A stretch of DNA of 64,000 nucleotides from Chamaecyparis obtusa. Lineage: Eukaryota; Streptophyta; Pinopsida; Cupressales; Cupressaceae. Below are positions 34,420-45,210 of this stretch, in pieces. The notes beneath the pieces were generated by a model. It saw only the letters and a list, made by a program, of their open reading frames with translations, was not told where the DNA came from and did no database searches. The position numbers and the translations under genes were made by a program. The stretch lies in NCBI GenBank assembly GCA_027943335.1, contig BSBK01001161.1, positions 322,501 to 386,500 on the forward strand, in the 5' to 3' direction. Position 1 is the first letter of the stretch, and every line of letters begins with the position of its first letter.

Positions 34420-35333
34420 AATTCATAAGGTGTCTTGTCTGTGTCTACTCTGATTTGTACTCTGTTCATTGTATATACTGTTGTATTCACCACTTCTCTC
34501 CAAAATGTCTTTTCCAAATCACCTTCAAACAACATAGCTCTAGCTACTTCAGTCACTGATCTGTTCCTTCTTTCTACAATACCATTTTGTTTAGGTGTTC
34601 TAGGGGCTGAAAATTATCTCTTAAAACCATTTACTTCACAAAAAGTGTTAAACTCTTTAGATATAAATTCTCCACCTCTATCAGAGCTCAAACATTTAAT
34701 TCTCATTCCTGATTCATTCTCAACTTTATTCTTCATGACCTTAAACTTATCAAATACTTCATATTTTTCTTTCAAAAATGCAATCCACATCATTCTTGTA
34801 AAATCATCAACAAGAATCATAAAATACATTTCTCTATAGAATCCTCTAGTCCTAGTAGGACCGCTCAAGTCTGTATGAACAATCTCCAACTTTTCTGTAG
34901 ATGTGAACTTCTTGCTAGGAAATGAACTCCTTTTCTACTTAGCCATCACACATTCCTTGCAAACCATGTTAGTAGGCTTCATAATGTTAGGTAAATCTCT
35001 TACTGCAAGTGTAGAACTTACTTTCAGAATATTATCAAAGTTTATATGACAAAACCTTCTATGCCATAACCAACTATCATCAATCTTAGTCATCAAACAT
35101 GTCATCTCAGTAGGGTTCAACTGAAATACATTACCTTTGGTTCTAGATCTAGTTCCAATTAGATTTCCATCTTTATCCTTTATCACACAAGTTTTCTCAG
35201 TAAACCAAACTTGATATCCCTTATCCACTAACTGTCCAACACTCAAAAGATTATGTTTCAATCCATCAACAAAGTAAACATCATTAGTATTAGTCTTTCC
35301 ATCAAGAGTAATAGATCCTATACCTTTAATCAA
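34420..35333 (-). pseudogene. Copia-1 integrase (pre-integrase zinc domain and catalytic core)
   Basis: 35333-34935 carries KHNLLSVGQLVDKGYQV and the WLWHRRFCHINFDNI zinc-binding segment. After a stop the core 34889-34614 shows EIVHTDLSGP and FMILVDDFTRMMW (catalytic Asp) and CLSSDRGGEFISKEF (second Asp region). 34612-34420 continues with APRTPKQNGIVERRN (third acidic residue) and TPYELWFGHAP. Stops at 34934 and 34613 break it. Confidence 0.92.
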
Positions 35334-35372
35334 ATAAGGTGCATTTTTACCAACTCTAACAACTCCTCCATC

Positions 35373-36506
35373 CTAATTGTTAAACTTTATGAACTTTCCT
35401 TTATCACCAATCATATGATGTGAACAACCACTGTCTATAATCCAATCATCTTTCTTTTCAACTTGGGAAACTAAGGCTTTTTCTTCTTTAATATCAGATT
35501 TAGAATTTTCTTCCTTAATTGCTACAAATCCTATGTCATCAAAGTTATCATTATGACTGTCACTCAAATGTCTTTCAATTCCTTCTTCAATTTCTTCATC
35601 ATTTGCATAATAACATTCTTTAGATCTTCTAGGCTTAAAATTATTCCTATACTTCTTAAGTCTCTTTGGACACTTAGATGCAAAATGACCATATTCTTGA
35701 CCTGTCCAACATTTAAAGATTTTCTTACCATCTAGTTCTCTTTTCACAAGCAAGGCAATACCTTCTTCAATCTTCTTATATTCATCAAATTTGGATCTTC
35801 TACTGTTGGCAAAATCTCCATTCACACTTGTACTTCTAGACAAAGTAGGTCTGATGTTAAGAGCACTGAATGTTGTCTCCACTCAAGGTAGTTCTCTTGA
35901 TAGTCTCAAATTCATCTCTACTACTTCCAATCTTCCAAGAAGAGTCTCTCTTGAAAATTTTTGTGTACAAGGTATCACTTGTTTAATCATTTGTGTAGTC
36001 TACCTGAATATTGGTGTCAATGTTCTCAAAATCTTCCATATTACCTCATTATCTATCTTTTCACCTCCACAAGACTTTATTCCCGCAACAATTTCTAACA
36101 TCCTACCAATATAGCTTCTAACAAATTCATCTTCCATCATTCTTAAATCTTCAAATGTACAAATCCAATTATGTAACCTAGCTTTCTTTGCATGTTCATC
36201 ACCTTCAAAAGTAGAATGTAAACCTTTCCAAATATCATAAGATCTAGTTAAACCTTTTACCTGACTATATTCATTCTCTGAAAGTGCTAATAAAAGTGCT
36301 TCTCTTGCAAGTATGTTACACATGAATAGATCTACCTCATCTTTAGTACTTGTTTCAAGATTCTCTTCTTCAATTATAGTCCTTTCATTCTTTGTAATCA
36401 ACCAATAACCTGGTCCTAAACACAAGAGATGTGTCTTCATCTTTTCTTTCTAGCTGTCAAAATTTACTCCATCAAACTTAGCACTTTCTTTCTTGAAATT
36501 CACCAT
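35373..36506 (-). pseudogene. Copia-1 gag and protease
   Basis: ATG at 36506 opens MVNFKKESAKFDG and meets TAG 18 codons later, where the family has a Trp before the lysine-rich stretch. 36440-36000 is the UBN2-type Gag core (LARE, YDIWKGLHSTFEGD, FEDLRMMEDEFVRSYIGRM). After further stops, 35882-35373 has a zinc knuckle with its second Cys replaced by Gly (KCWTGQEYGHFASKCP, 35668-35711) and the protease DSGCSHHM site (about 35411-35444). It encodes capsid, RNA binding and polyprotein cleavage. Confidence 0.9.
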
Positions 36507-36546
36507 GGATCTCCTTAAGTTGTTAAACTTCTCTTTCAAGGACCTA

Positions 36547-36560
36547 TGGCTCTGATACCA
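36547..36560 (-). promoter_or_regulatory. Copia-1 primer binding site (tRNA-iMet)
   Basis: Minus strand TGGTATCAGAGCCA, two bases from the 5' LTR (36563). Confidence 0.93.
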
Positions 36561-36562
36561 AT

Positions 36563-37774
36563 TGTTAGAAAGAAAAGATCCCTAAGATAACTAAGAGAGG
36601 GGGGGGGGGGGGGTTGAATCATTTATCTGATAATTAAACCATTTATCAACTTTAATTACAAATTAAATAGGTTTAAACCATATGATCAATGCAGTAACCA
36701 ACCATAGAAAGATAATCATACACAATGACACAATAACACAAGATATGTTAACTAGGGAACCTCTTGATCAAAGAGTAAACTCCGGTGGGAATGATGCCCA
36801 CAAAATGATGTACTAATATGGAAGTTCCTTGTGAAAGGATGGACCCTATTAGGAGTCTTATGAAATACATTTGGTACATATGAATCTCTGTTAGGAGATT
36901 TTGAATCCCTATTAAAAGATTCTAACCCTATTAGGAGTTATGGAAGACATAAGGACCCACTGCTCAAACAGCTTCAAGGAAAGATCTTTGAACTCACTGT
37001 CCAACAGATCTTAGGATTATTCAATAGAATAATATGAAATATTTTACCTCCTTCACACTATGCCAAAACCACACTCTCTGCTACACAAGATCACAAATCC
37101 AGATCTCTATAATTCACAAGTCTTCCTTCACCACTGAATTAGCTCTTTTCTTCACTTCATGCATATATTTGCATCACAACTTTCACAATTTCATATAAAA
37201 ACTATTACAATCCCATCAAAACAAGGAAAACATTCCTTCCTTTATACCACACTCAAATAATTACAAATGAGTCAGCATGCAAATACAAAATAATAATTTC
37301 AACACGCTACATGAAAATTACATAAAAACTATCAGCTTCCAGATACAATAACTTTCCAATCATGTGACCTCAAAGTTTTCACTATGAACCACATCACCAC
37401 AAATGAGTATCAAACTTCCCTTTAACTTCATAGAATCAAATTCAATCTCAGTTAGGAGATATCCTCCAATTACCAAAAACTGCTACTCAGGAACACTGCC
37501 AGAATACTACTTCCACCAAAATGCTTATAACTTTCATGAATAAATAAATTTATTTTTTCACTCATAACCATATGCTAATAAAACACCAAAGAACATACCA
37601 TCAACTATGCATAACTCAATCTACAATATAACATGTGCGCAAAACAAAACTATGCCTACTTCTCTAGTAAACTCCAGAATAACACTGTGTTGACATCAAT
37701 GACAATCATAGCCATGAATGCAAAAACCATTGCTATGGAATGACTTCCAAAGGCTTCAAAATTCATTCCTAACA
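36563..37774 (-). repeat. Copia-1 5' LTR
   Basis: 1212 bp, TGTTAGAAAG to CCTAACA on +. It contains a run of 15 G (36599-36613), longer than in the 3' LTR. Confidence 0.93.
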
Positions 37775-37954
37775 CTACCTCCATTTACTAAGCAACAAAC
37801 CATCATACTACAGTATCACAATGAGAACCTGGGACCTAGATAGACTCCAAATTCCTAGTGGATTCCAAAAATTGGTCAACATGACCTTAGGGAAATAAAA
37901 AAATGCCAAAGATGGCTTAAAAAAAATGGTAAAAAAAAGTGTGCTACTAAACCA
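37775..37954 (-). repeat. Gypsy-1 5' LTR, outer part
   Basis: Continues 30885 after Copia-1. It aligns with 20415-20597 and ends ACCA before the TSD AAAGG. Confidence 0.88.
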
Positions 37955-38011
37955 AAAGGACTAGAGAAAAAAGGTCATAAATAATGAGTGCATCCATTAT
38001 AAGATGGTACA

Positions 38012-38030
38012 TTTAGCCCCGACTTTAAAG
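38012..38030 (-). promoter_or_regulatory. Probable Tat-B polypurine tract
   Basis: The minus strand purine-rich block CTTTAAAGTCGGGGCTAAA directly precedes the LTR start TGTACC. The corresponding Tat-A block reads AAAAAGGGGCAAA before TGTATACACC. Confidence 0.55.
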
Positions 38031-38469
38031 AGAGTGTGAGTTTTCTAAAACTCATGGTAAAGTAGATCAAAAAGAAATAGTTGATCTCATCATGACTAAG
38101 GAGAGGAATAAACTATCAATCCCCCACTATAATTGAGTAGTCATCATATCCAGAGAAAAAATAAGGGAGATGTCACTAACAAGAAAGTGTAGCCAACTCG
38201 CCCAATAAGTTTTGTGTTCCTTATTGTAAACTACACAACAAAAATAAAGGGGGTGGAACAAGATATGTCATTGAATGGTCTAGAAAGTGTGTGTGGATTG
38301 ATAGTCAACCTATTAAAGATGAATTGAATAGTATATAAAGTTTATGTGGAATTCTAGTCAACTCATTGAAAGGATTCACCCCCAAGGGAATTTCATGTCC
38401 TCAAAAGAAGAATCAAAACATGACCCAGACATAAGAATGTGTGTGTCCTTAAGGGATCAGAAGATTATT

Positions 38470-38660
38470 ACGCTTCCCAGACTCTCACTAGCCCAAAGAA
38501 GGATCAAACAATGATAAGGCCTCCTAGACTCTGATTAATCCAAAGAGGGATGAAAAAGAAAGGATCGGGCCTCTAGGACTATCAGTAGTCCAAAGAGAGA
38601 TCCAAAAGAAAAAACACCAAGCCCCCATGAACCATCATTAGTTCGATGGATGAAACTAAT
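38470..38660. repeat. Diverged tandem repeat, ~50-bp unit, about 4 copies
   Basis: Successive phrases of the kind 'gcctcctagactctgattaa', 'tccaaagagggat' and a lysine-codon-like aaaagaaa run, each about 48-52 bp long, between Tat-B protease and its 3' LTR. Confidence 0.6.
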
Positions 38661-39639
38661 ATGTCAACATATGTGTGTGAAGAAGTGAGTGAAGTGTATT
38701 CCCCCATGTTAAAGTGATTGAAAACACCTTAGTAAAAAAAATATCTTTAACAGAAGCATACATGCATCTACAAAGAATGTTTCCACTATGAAATTCTCCC
38801 AAGAGAGCACTTCAAGGGAAATAAACACATCACAAAAGAGAGAACGCAAATGGATCCACTAACTTTGGGGTTAATATAATCATATGATAATATATAATAT
38901 TATCTCAAGTATGAAATGTCATCATTCCCCAAAGGAAGTAGAACTACAACACAATGGAGGGAAATGCACATAAGAGATACAAGAAAGAGTATTCTTGGGC
39001 CAAAAATAGATAGACCAAAAAGAATTGGTACTACTATGTTGTTAGGATCAAAGTAGACTATAGAAGGGAACATATATGAACAATAGCACATAGAAAAAAT
39101 AGCATGTAACTACAAATAGAAGAAGAAAGGTACAAATAGTAGGAGATACATGACATGTTTGACTACTTTATCATCATGTTCCAACAAAGTAACGAGAATT
39201 GTCCAAAGCCATCTAGAAAAAAAATTATAACAAAGAGCATAACACAAGGGAAAAACAAAACAAAAACACACAAAGACTACCATGCTAGAGAAGTACACCT
39301 ACAGCTTACAATGTGCCCCCCAAGGTCAGTTTGAAATATTATGGAAAGGTGAGAAACTAACAAGAGGAACAACATCCAACACAGTAGGAACCAAAACTAG
39401 ATCCAAGAAAGGAATCTGCTAGGAGTCACTATCATCTTCACTAGGAGTGAGTTTTACCTATGTAGAAAGCATGTTAGGTAAATCATAATCCATATTAATA
39501 TTTTCATATTAATCATTATTAACATGTGCATTAGCATCAATAAAATCTAAAAAAAAAAAAAAAACATCATGATTATGCATTTGCATATTTTTATTTTGAT
39601 TAACTTCCTTCAAAGGGTAAAGCATGGGTTGATCAAGGA
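38661..39639. other. Tat-B 3' internal region without pol
   Basis: AT-rich. The minus open frames 39091-38900 and 39298-39110 give very hydrophobic peptides of low complexity with no RT, RNase H or integrase motif. I regard them as chance frames. Confidence 0.45.
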
Positions 39640-40620
39640 AAGGAAAAGGTTGAGATGAAGAAGTAGTTTAAGAAGAAAGAGTGTTGGCCTTAGCCTTAGC
39701 TTGATGATTCTTGCAATGGTTATGAGAATGTTGGTTACAAATGGTTTTACAAGATAAATTTGAAGGATTAGATTAAAAAATCATAGGTTTTGAGGAGTGA
39801 ATGGCTACAGGTTGTAGAATGATAGGTGGAGGAATAGATCGGGTAGGTAAGAAAACTTTAAAAGTATCAACCTTAGGAAGGCTAGGCTCAAGAATATTTT
39901 CTACATTGTATTTCTAATAGGATCAATAAAGATGATCAGGATGGTTAGGTAGTTTTTGAGGGAGAGATGCCCAAAAGAAATCTATCTCTGCATAATCCCA
40001 AGGATGCGAGGGTTTATAAAGAGAATTATTTATGGTGAAAAATTATCCTTTATGAGGAAATTTTATGCACTTATGCATAAAAAAGGCTACAAATTACATG
40101 GAATAGAGCCATGAAATACCAAGCTTAACTTGTAATTGATCAGAAGTAGGAATGACAACAAAGGTAGTATGAACAACCTTACTAGAAAGGGTCATAGGAA
40201 TATTGATATAACCTTGAGGATGATAAAGAAAACCATTGCAATTTTGAATCCAAAAACTAAATGTATCATAGGTATCCTTATGAAATCCATAATTAAAAAT
40301 ATGTTCTTCAATAACAACATTCACCAAGGAAGAGGGATGAATAGAAATAGAACAAGAAGGGATATGATAAACCCATTAGTAATGAAAACCATTAGGTGCT
40401 TTAAACATATCACAATGATCAAATCTGATAGGAGGTGAAGATTTAGGTTCATGTGAAGATAAAATCGAAGGTTGAGATGGAGAATCAACATTATTAACTA
40501 CATGATTAGCTTCTTCTACCTTTTCATCATAAATAATGTTAGTAAGAGGAGAAGAAGGTTTATTAATAACATTTTTTGAATGCGAAGGTAAGGCGTTGGT
40601 CTAGAATTGGAAATTATAAT
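39640..40620 (-). pseudogene. Tat-B protease region
   Basis: The 40327-40094 frame contains GYINIPMTLSSKVVHTTF, VVIPTSDQLQVKLGISWLYSM, and after a break KCIKFPHKG. This is the C-terminal half of a Tat/Ogre aspartic protease, where intact copies have LLGRPWLH and a K-x-P-H block. The usual LLGRPW reads VKLGISW here. The surrounding sequence (40620-40330 and 40090-39640) continues as Pro/Ser-rich linker with stops. The better preserved homologue is at 63363-63998. Confidence 0.7.
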
Positions 40621-40629
40621 TAGGAGGTG

Positions 40630-41813
40630 CTACATTTTTATAAATACTATTAACCTCAACATCAATAGATATACAATTAGAATCAATAATATCTTGATTA
40701 AAGGATAAAATTTTTGAGTTTCATGACCAAGTTGATGATGGTATTGACAAAGAACATTTTGATCAAATAACTTAGGCATTGGTTTGCTAGTGTCAATAGG
40801 ATGGATAGGAGGAAGTTTAAGAATTTTAGCATTAATCAACTTCATTGTAACCATAGGTAAAGGTTTAGATGAAGGAGTGTACTTACAATTAGGATGATAC
40901 AAAGAAGAAAAAGTAACCATACCTTTAGATTTAGTATCCACTTGATCATCAATTATGTTGGTTAACTTGTGAATCTTGATGTAGTTGTTAGGCTTAGAGA
41001 ATTTGTTTTGATTAAAAGTGACTTCACTCTTATCAATAATGATAGAAGCCATTGGAGTAAGGCTCTGAAGCTAGGTCACTTGTAATTGATAATGGTGAAG
41101 CATTGTGGAAAGGTGTGAAAAGGAAGTATACTCAATAATGAGAATATTATCTTTAATGTATTTTTCAAATTAGAAATAAAAATACATTGAATATCATGAT
41201 CAGGCGGATGCTAAGAAATTTGAGCATATAAGTATTTGAATCTACCAATAAAGTCAGTAAATTTTTCTATTAACATTCTTCTTACAATGCATTAAATCTG
41301 TCAAAGAAATTTGAGGACCAATACTATTTTGAAATTGTTCAATGAAAGCATTAGTGGGAATTTGAAAGGAATTAATGGAATAAGAAGGTAAAGAGAAATA
41401 CCATTGCAAAGCTTTATATCTAAAAGTATGTGTGAACAACTTATCTATGAGCCTATTGTCATAAGAATAATATCTACATGTAGTTTAGAAAGTCCTAACA
41501 TGAATCACAAGATCACCCTTAGCATTATAAGTCTCAAGATGAGGTATCTCAATATTTTACAGGATAACAACATGAAAGATATCTAAGGAAAGGGGATTAG
41601 CAATTCCACATGTATGGATGTTATACTTAGATTGAGTTAATTGATCCACTTTTTGTTGTAAAGAAGTGACAGCTTGAACCAAGATACTAATGGTAGGATT
41701 AGAAGATGCAATAGTAGGCATAAACATATTGGATTTGCTAGAAAATTTATAGGAGGTGGAAGGAAAATGCAAGGATGTTGGTGGAGGATTAGAAAGAATA
41801 GGAAGAGGATTAG
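40630..41813 (-). pseudogene. Tat-B gag, C-terminal part
   Basis: 41813-41557 encodes VQAVTSLQQKVDQLTQSKYN. 41439-41254 has KALQWYFSLPSYSINSFQIP with FIEQFQN (Gag core, A/L-x-W-Y). 41052-40630 carries NVLCQYHHQLGHETQKFYPL, the Tat-type C-x-Y-H-x(5)-H zinc-binding-like block in which the last Cys is Phe. Stops separate the pieces. It was continuous with 45211-45780 before the insertion at 41814. Confidence 0.75.
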
Positions 41814-42295
41814 TGTAAGAATTTTCCTAAGGAAAAGAATAAAATCCAAGATCTAGAAGCTCAAGAGATAGCACAAGAGAGATAGGAAACATAATAAAAT
41901 AATTGATTATAGCTAATTGAATTGAATACAAAGTAGAAGTGCCCAAATATATAGGCAATGCAATAAGACTACATGATAAGGAGATGATAAGATATCACCC
42001 ACACAAGGTGGAATCACATATCCACCAAAGGTGGATCATCCTCCATTGTACATCAAAGTTTGTGCAACATGTGCAACAATGAGAGCATGATAATGTGATA
42101 AGAACACTAAAGGTGGATCTCACAAACAAAGAGGTATGTGATGGCAACTATCACACCTAAAGTGGAAATTCTCCTAACCATGTGCTAAAATGAAATGCAA
42201 ACTCCTAGGTGTTATAATGACAACTAATATGCAAATGCATTATCCTAAGTAAACTTAAGTAAAGTGTAATTAGTAAATATTTAATTACACCAACA
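41814..42295 (-). repeat. 3' LTR of the copia TR-GAG element
   Basis: 482 bp, + strand TGTAAGAATTTTCC to TTACACCAACA. Confidence 0.93.
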
Positions 42296-42307
42296 CCCCC
42301 CCTTAAG
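42296..42307 (-). promoter_or_regulatory. Polypurine tract of the copia TR-GAG element
   Basis: Minus strand CTTAAGGGGGGG directly before the LTR start TGTTGG. Confidence 0.8.
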
Positions 42308-42698
42308 TGAAACTTAGGGGAATGCACTTAAGCTCACAATGCAAGATGGGTCCTGACTACTAGGCCATGTTAGGTACCCATGTAAAATATGCAAGAGCAA
42401 TATATAATGCAATCTCTCATAAAGTGGAGGAAGAGGGTTCAAAACCTCATGGGAAAAACCCTCCCCCAAAAAGAGAGATGAATACAAGATGCATGCATGG
42501 ATGGAGTAATCGAGACCCCCCAATTATGACATATAGCATGCATATACAAGAAAAAATCCCCCCAAAGGAAGGAAACAAGGAGACATGATATCCCCCCCAT
42601 AATGAGTAATCTCCTCCAAGGATGGTAAGTGCTTGAAGAAAAAACATAGTCCAATGCCTACAAACAACATTTCTCCTCTTAGGAAGAAGATACACTAA
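42308..42698 (-). other. 3' untranslated region of the copia TR-GAG element
   Basis: About 390 bp between the ORF stop and the purine tract. It has several C-runs on + (cccccc) and no coding frame on the element's sense strand. Confidence 0.55.
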
Positions 42699-43901
42699 CT
42701 ATAGATGTAAGAAGGCTTCCCATTGTGGATAGGAAGTAGGAAGGGGAATCCAAATGAAGTATGATGTCTCTGAAGTATGCTCATGTGTTTCCATGTCCTT
42801 GGTTGATGAAGATGCCACGAACCAATTAGGAGAAAGCCCAATAGGAGAAGGTGACAAACAAGGAACCAATGATAACTGATCCATGTAAGAATTTGGATCA
42901 AACTCCAAAGAAACAAATACCTCCTTAAATGAAAAAGATGGAAGAGAATCAAGAAAGCTCCCCCTCGATGTAGAATGTACACCCATGATAGGTGTGCCTG
43001 GACCAATATAAAAATTGCACCAAGAAAACTGAATAATGCTCCTCCCCTTAGGAAGAAACAAGTCCATAGGTGTATCAATGAATCCTCCCCAATCTCTAGG
43101 AAGAATACTCAAAATGTATGATGTCTCAGGAAACTGAATAGGAATCTTCAACACATGAGTATGATCAAACTGAACCATGCAATGTGACATCTCAAGTGAA
43201 TTTTGAGACTCATGAAAACCAATCTCCAAAGACTTAAATGTCTTCTTTGAAGTTAAAGAGACCTCCTCCAAATTTTGTATCAAAGGATCCACAATCATGT
43301 CACCCTCAAAAGAATGATCAAGTATAAAATGAATATGAGGGTCAACATGCTCCCTCACAACAACTAAAGAAGGATCATCTTCAAAAAAGAGAAGATGAAT
43401 GTCATCAATGAATTCTCCCAAATCTGAAATGTAGGACTCCACAAATAAACCTCCAATGTCTATCAAGTAGGCATCCCATGGAACTATAACTGGAAGACAA
43501 GGAATATCTTGTTGCACTAAATCGTAAGAGCGAGTGGCTATAGGAAGACACACATCATCAAGAGATGTGATCTTAGTAGGAGGAGAAGGAGCTGCAACTG
43601 GAGGTTCTGGACATTTTGGAAGTGGAGGAATATGTGGATCTCCATACATTTCCCAAAGAATAGTCCAAAGATCAGGAATATTTTTTGTCTCATCATCATA
43701 GTCATCAAGGGAATTCATAACATCCATATCCATATTCAAATAGAAAACCTTAACAACTTCTGAGTAAAAGTCACATTTGTAAGGACTTTTAGGTCTATAC
43801 TCATACAAATAGGACAATATGTTATGCTCACTAAGATGAGAAAGAACCAATTCACTCTATTTCTTATAGTTCCCTCTTGTCAACTTAATTAAACCATCCA
43901 T
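42699..43901 (-). pseudogene. Gag-like ORF with long undescribed C-terminal region
   Basis: ATG at 43901 (MDGLIKLTRGNYKK), then TAG at codon 15, then 383 uninterrupted codons (43850-42699 in the same phase) to the stop. The N-terminal ~95 residues fit a copia Gag (DUF4219/UBN2): K-L-x-x-G-N-Y-x-x-[stop, usually Trp], VLSHLSEHNILSYLYE, then DLWTILWEMYGD, matching the usual IW-x-x-L-x-x-x-YG. The rest is a Pro-rich linker (PPLPKCPEPPVAAPSPP) and ~280 residues that are acidic and aromatic, with WDAYLIDIGGLFVESYISDL and RDWGGFIDTPMDLFLP. I recognise no domain there, no zinc knuckle and no DSG protease site. Only one stop in 400 codons suggests recent constraint. An internal start at the Met cluster near residue 52 is possible. 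Confidence 0.72.
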
Positions 43902-44687
43902 GATGTAATTCTCACATGAAACAATGAGATAAAAAAATCAATGCACCCCCCAAAGTGCAATGAGCTAAAGAACCCCCCCAAAATAGATGATTTTGACACT
44001 TTATATATAGTGCATGTACAATTGCCAGTTGCCAAAATGAATAAAAGTGGACTTCTAATTTTGATGTTTACAACAGAAAATATGAAGCTATAGTAGACTC
44101 AAGAAGATAAGACACAAGATCCCTCAAAGATCTAATCAATTACAAGTGCCAAAAATAGGCCAAAATAGATCAAATTCTGAAAGTACCATGTCTACATAGA
44201 ATTTTTCCAAACTGATACCAGATCTAGAAAGTAGACAAAAAATTATGAACTTTAAAAAAAAATAGCACCTAAAAATGTGTCCATATGAGCTCGAACAAAG
44301 CCTCTAAAGTTGTAAAAATGAGAATTTTTTTTATTTTCAGAAAAAATTAGAAATAGAGATCATAAATCACCTACACCATTGTGTAGATCATGAAATTCTA
44401 CCCCAAAACAAAAAAAAATTCTCAAAAAAAGGAGTCCGGATGAGTGAGATATCGCTGATTGAAAATTGCCTCTAAAATTATTTTTTCTGAATCGCCGCCG
44501 TCGAACCTTGAAAATTCAAATGGCTCTAGATTTGGCTTTTGATGTCTGATTTGGGTGAAACAAAATTTGATTTAGGGGTATTTGGACCTCCTCAATGTGA
44601 TGCCAACCTTTGATTTGCACCAGCAAGCTCCAATTTTGACCTGCAATAAAAATCTCTCAAAATAGGCTATACAATGAAACTCCTATG

Positions 44688-44729
44688 GCTCTGATACCAT
44701 GTAAGGATTTTGATATTGCTCTGATACCA
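44688..44729 (-). promoter_or_regulatory. Double primer binding site (tRNA-iMet) with partial LTR copy between
   Basis: The minus strand TGGTATCAGAGC occurs at 44718-44729, directly next to the LTR (44730), and again about 30 bp further in. Between them is TGTAAGGATTTT (+), which resembles the LTR edge TGTAAGAATTTT. I read this as a small duplication of the LTR/PBS junction. Confidence 0.8.
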
Positions 44730-45210
44730 TTTAAGAATTTTCCTAAGGAAAAGAATAAATTCCAAGATCTAGAAGCTCAAGAGATAGCACAAGAGAGATA
44801 GGAAACATAATCAAATAATTGATTATAGCTAATTGAATTGAATACAAAGTAGGAGTGCCTAAATATATAGGCAATGCAATAAAACTACATGATAAAGAGA
44901 TGATAAGATATCACCCACACAAGGTGGAATCACATTTCCACCAAAGGTGGATCATCCTCCATTGTACATCAAAGTTTGTGCAACATGTGCAACAATGAGA
45001 GGATGATAATGTGATAAGAACACTAAAAGTGGATCTCACAAACAAAGAGTTATGTGATGACAACTATCACACCTAAAGTGGAAATTATCCTAACCATGTA
45101 CTAAATTAAATGCAAACTCCTAGGTGTTACAATGACAACTAATATGCAAATGCATTATCCTAAGTAAACTTAAGTAAAGTGTAATTAGTAAATATTTAAT
45201 TACACCAACA
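44730..45210 (-). repeat. 5' LTR of the copia TR-GAG element
   Basis: 481 bp. The + strand edge reads TTTAAG instead of TGTAAG, so the terminal dinucleotide is mutated. The other end is ACACCAACA, followed by TSD ATTAG. Confidence 0.92.

Larger units (their letters stand above)
30886..37774 (-). mobile_element. Copia-1: full-length Ty1/copia element
   Basis: 6889 bp with LTRs 30886-32072 (3') and 36563-37774 (5'). It has a TSD CTACT/CTACC (30881-30885 and 37775-37779, one difference), a perfect tRNA-iMet primer site and a polypurine tract. Domain order on the minus strand is gag, protease, integrase, RT, RNase H, as in copia. Gag to integrase is in one phase and RT to RNase H in another, with one frameshift near 34400 and a handful of stops. 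It sits inside the 5' LTR of Gypsy-1. Confidence 0.95.
18997..37954 (-). mobile_element. Gypsy-1: Ty3/gypsy element, interrupted by two later insertions
   Basis: Minus-strand element with LTRs 18997-20597 (3') and 29464-37954 (5', split by Copia-1). It has a perfect 5-bp TSD AAAGG (18992-18996 and 37955-37959), a tRNA-Met primer site and a polypurine tract. Reading leftwards the order is gag, protease, RT, RNase H, integrase, as in gypsy elements. Pol is split by the solo LTR at 23433-27606. The primer type and the integrase C-terminus (SSVFNIANLVKYKG) suggest a chromovirus-like lineage; I did not find a clear chromodomain. Without the two insertions and the extra TSD copies it would be about 7.9 kb. 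Many stops and frameshifts make it inactive. Confidence 0.9.
41814..45210 (-). mobile_element. Copia-type TR-GAG element (non-autonomous LTR retrotransposon with one long ORF)
   Basis: 3397 bp with LTRs of 482 bp (41814-42295) and 481 bp (44730-45210). By my manual count they differ at about 16 positions. It has a perfect TSD ATTAG (41809-41813 and 45211-45215), a tRNA-iMet primer site abutting the 5' LTR and a G7 purine tract at the 3' LTR. The internal 2.4 kb holds one ORF of about 400 codons on the element's sense strand and no protease, RT or integrase. The ORF begins like a copia Gag. It must have been mobilised by an autonomous copia element. It lies inside Tat-B gag. Confidence 0.92.

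Noticed and set aside
34096..34839. + strand frames of 110 and 134 codons over Copia-1 integrase
   Set aside because: Antisense shadows of the integrase coding strand.
36599..36613. 15-G run as an assembly artefact
   Set aside because: The other copia LTR edges carry 6-7 G at the same place, so a real run is plausible, though its exact length may be unreliable.
38900..39298. Two hydrophobic minus frames that could look like membrane proteins
   Set aside because: Low complexity, no start context, located in the repeat-rich 3' end of Tat-B.
40136..40438. 100-codon + frame opposite the Tat-B protease
   Set aside because: Antisense shadow of the protease frame, rich in Ile/Asn/Lys.
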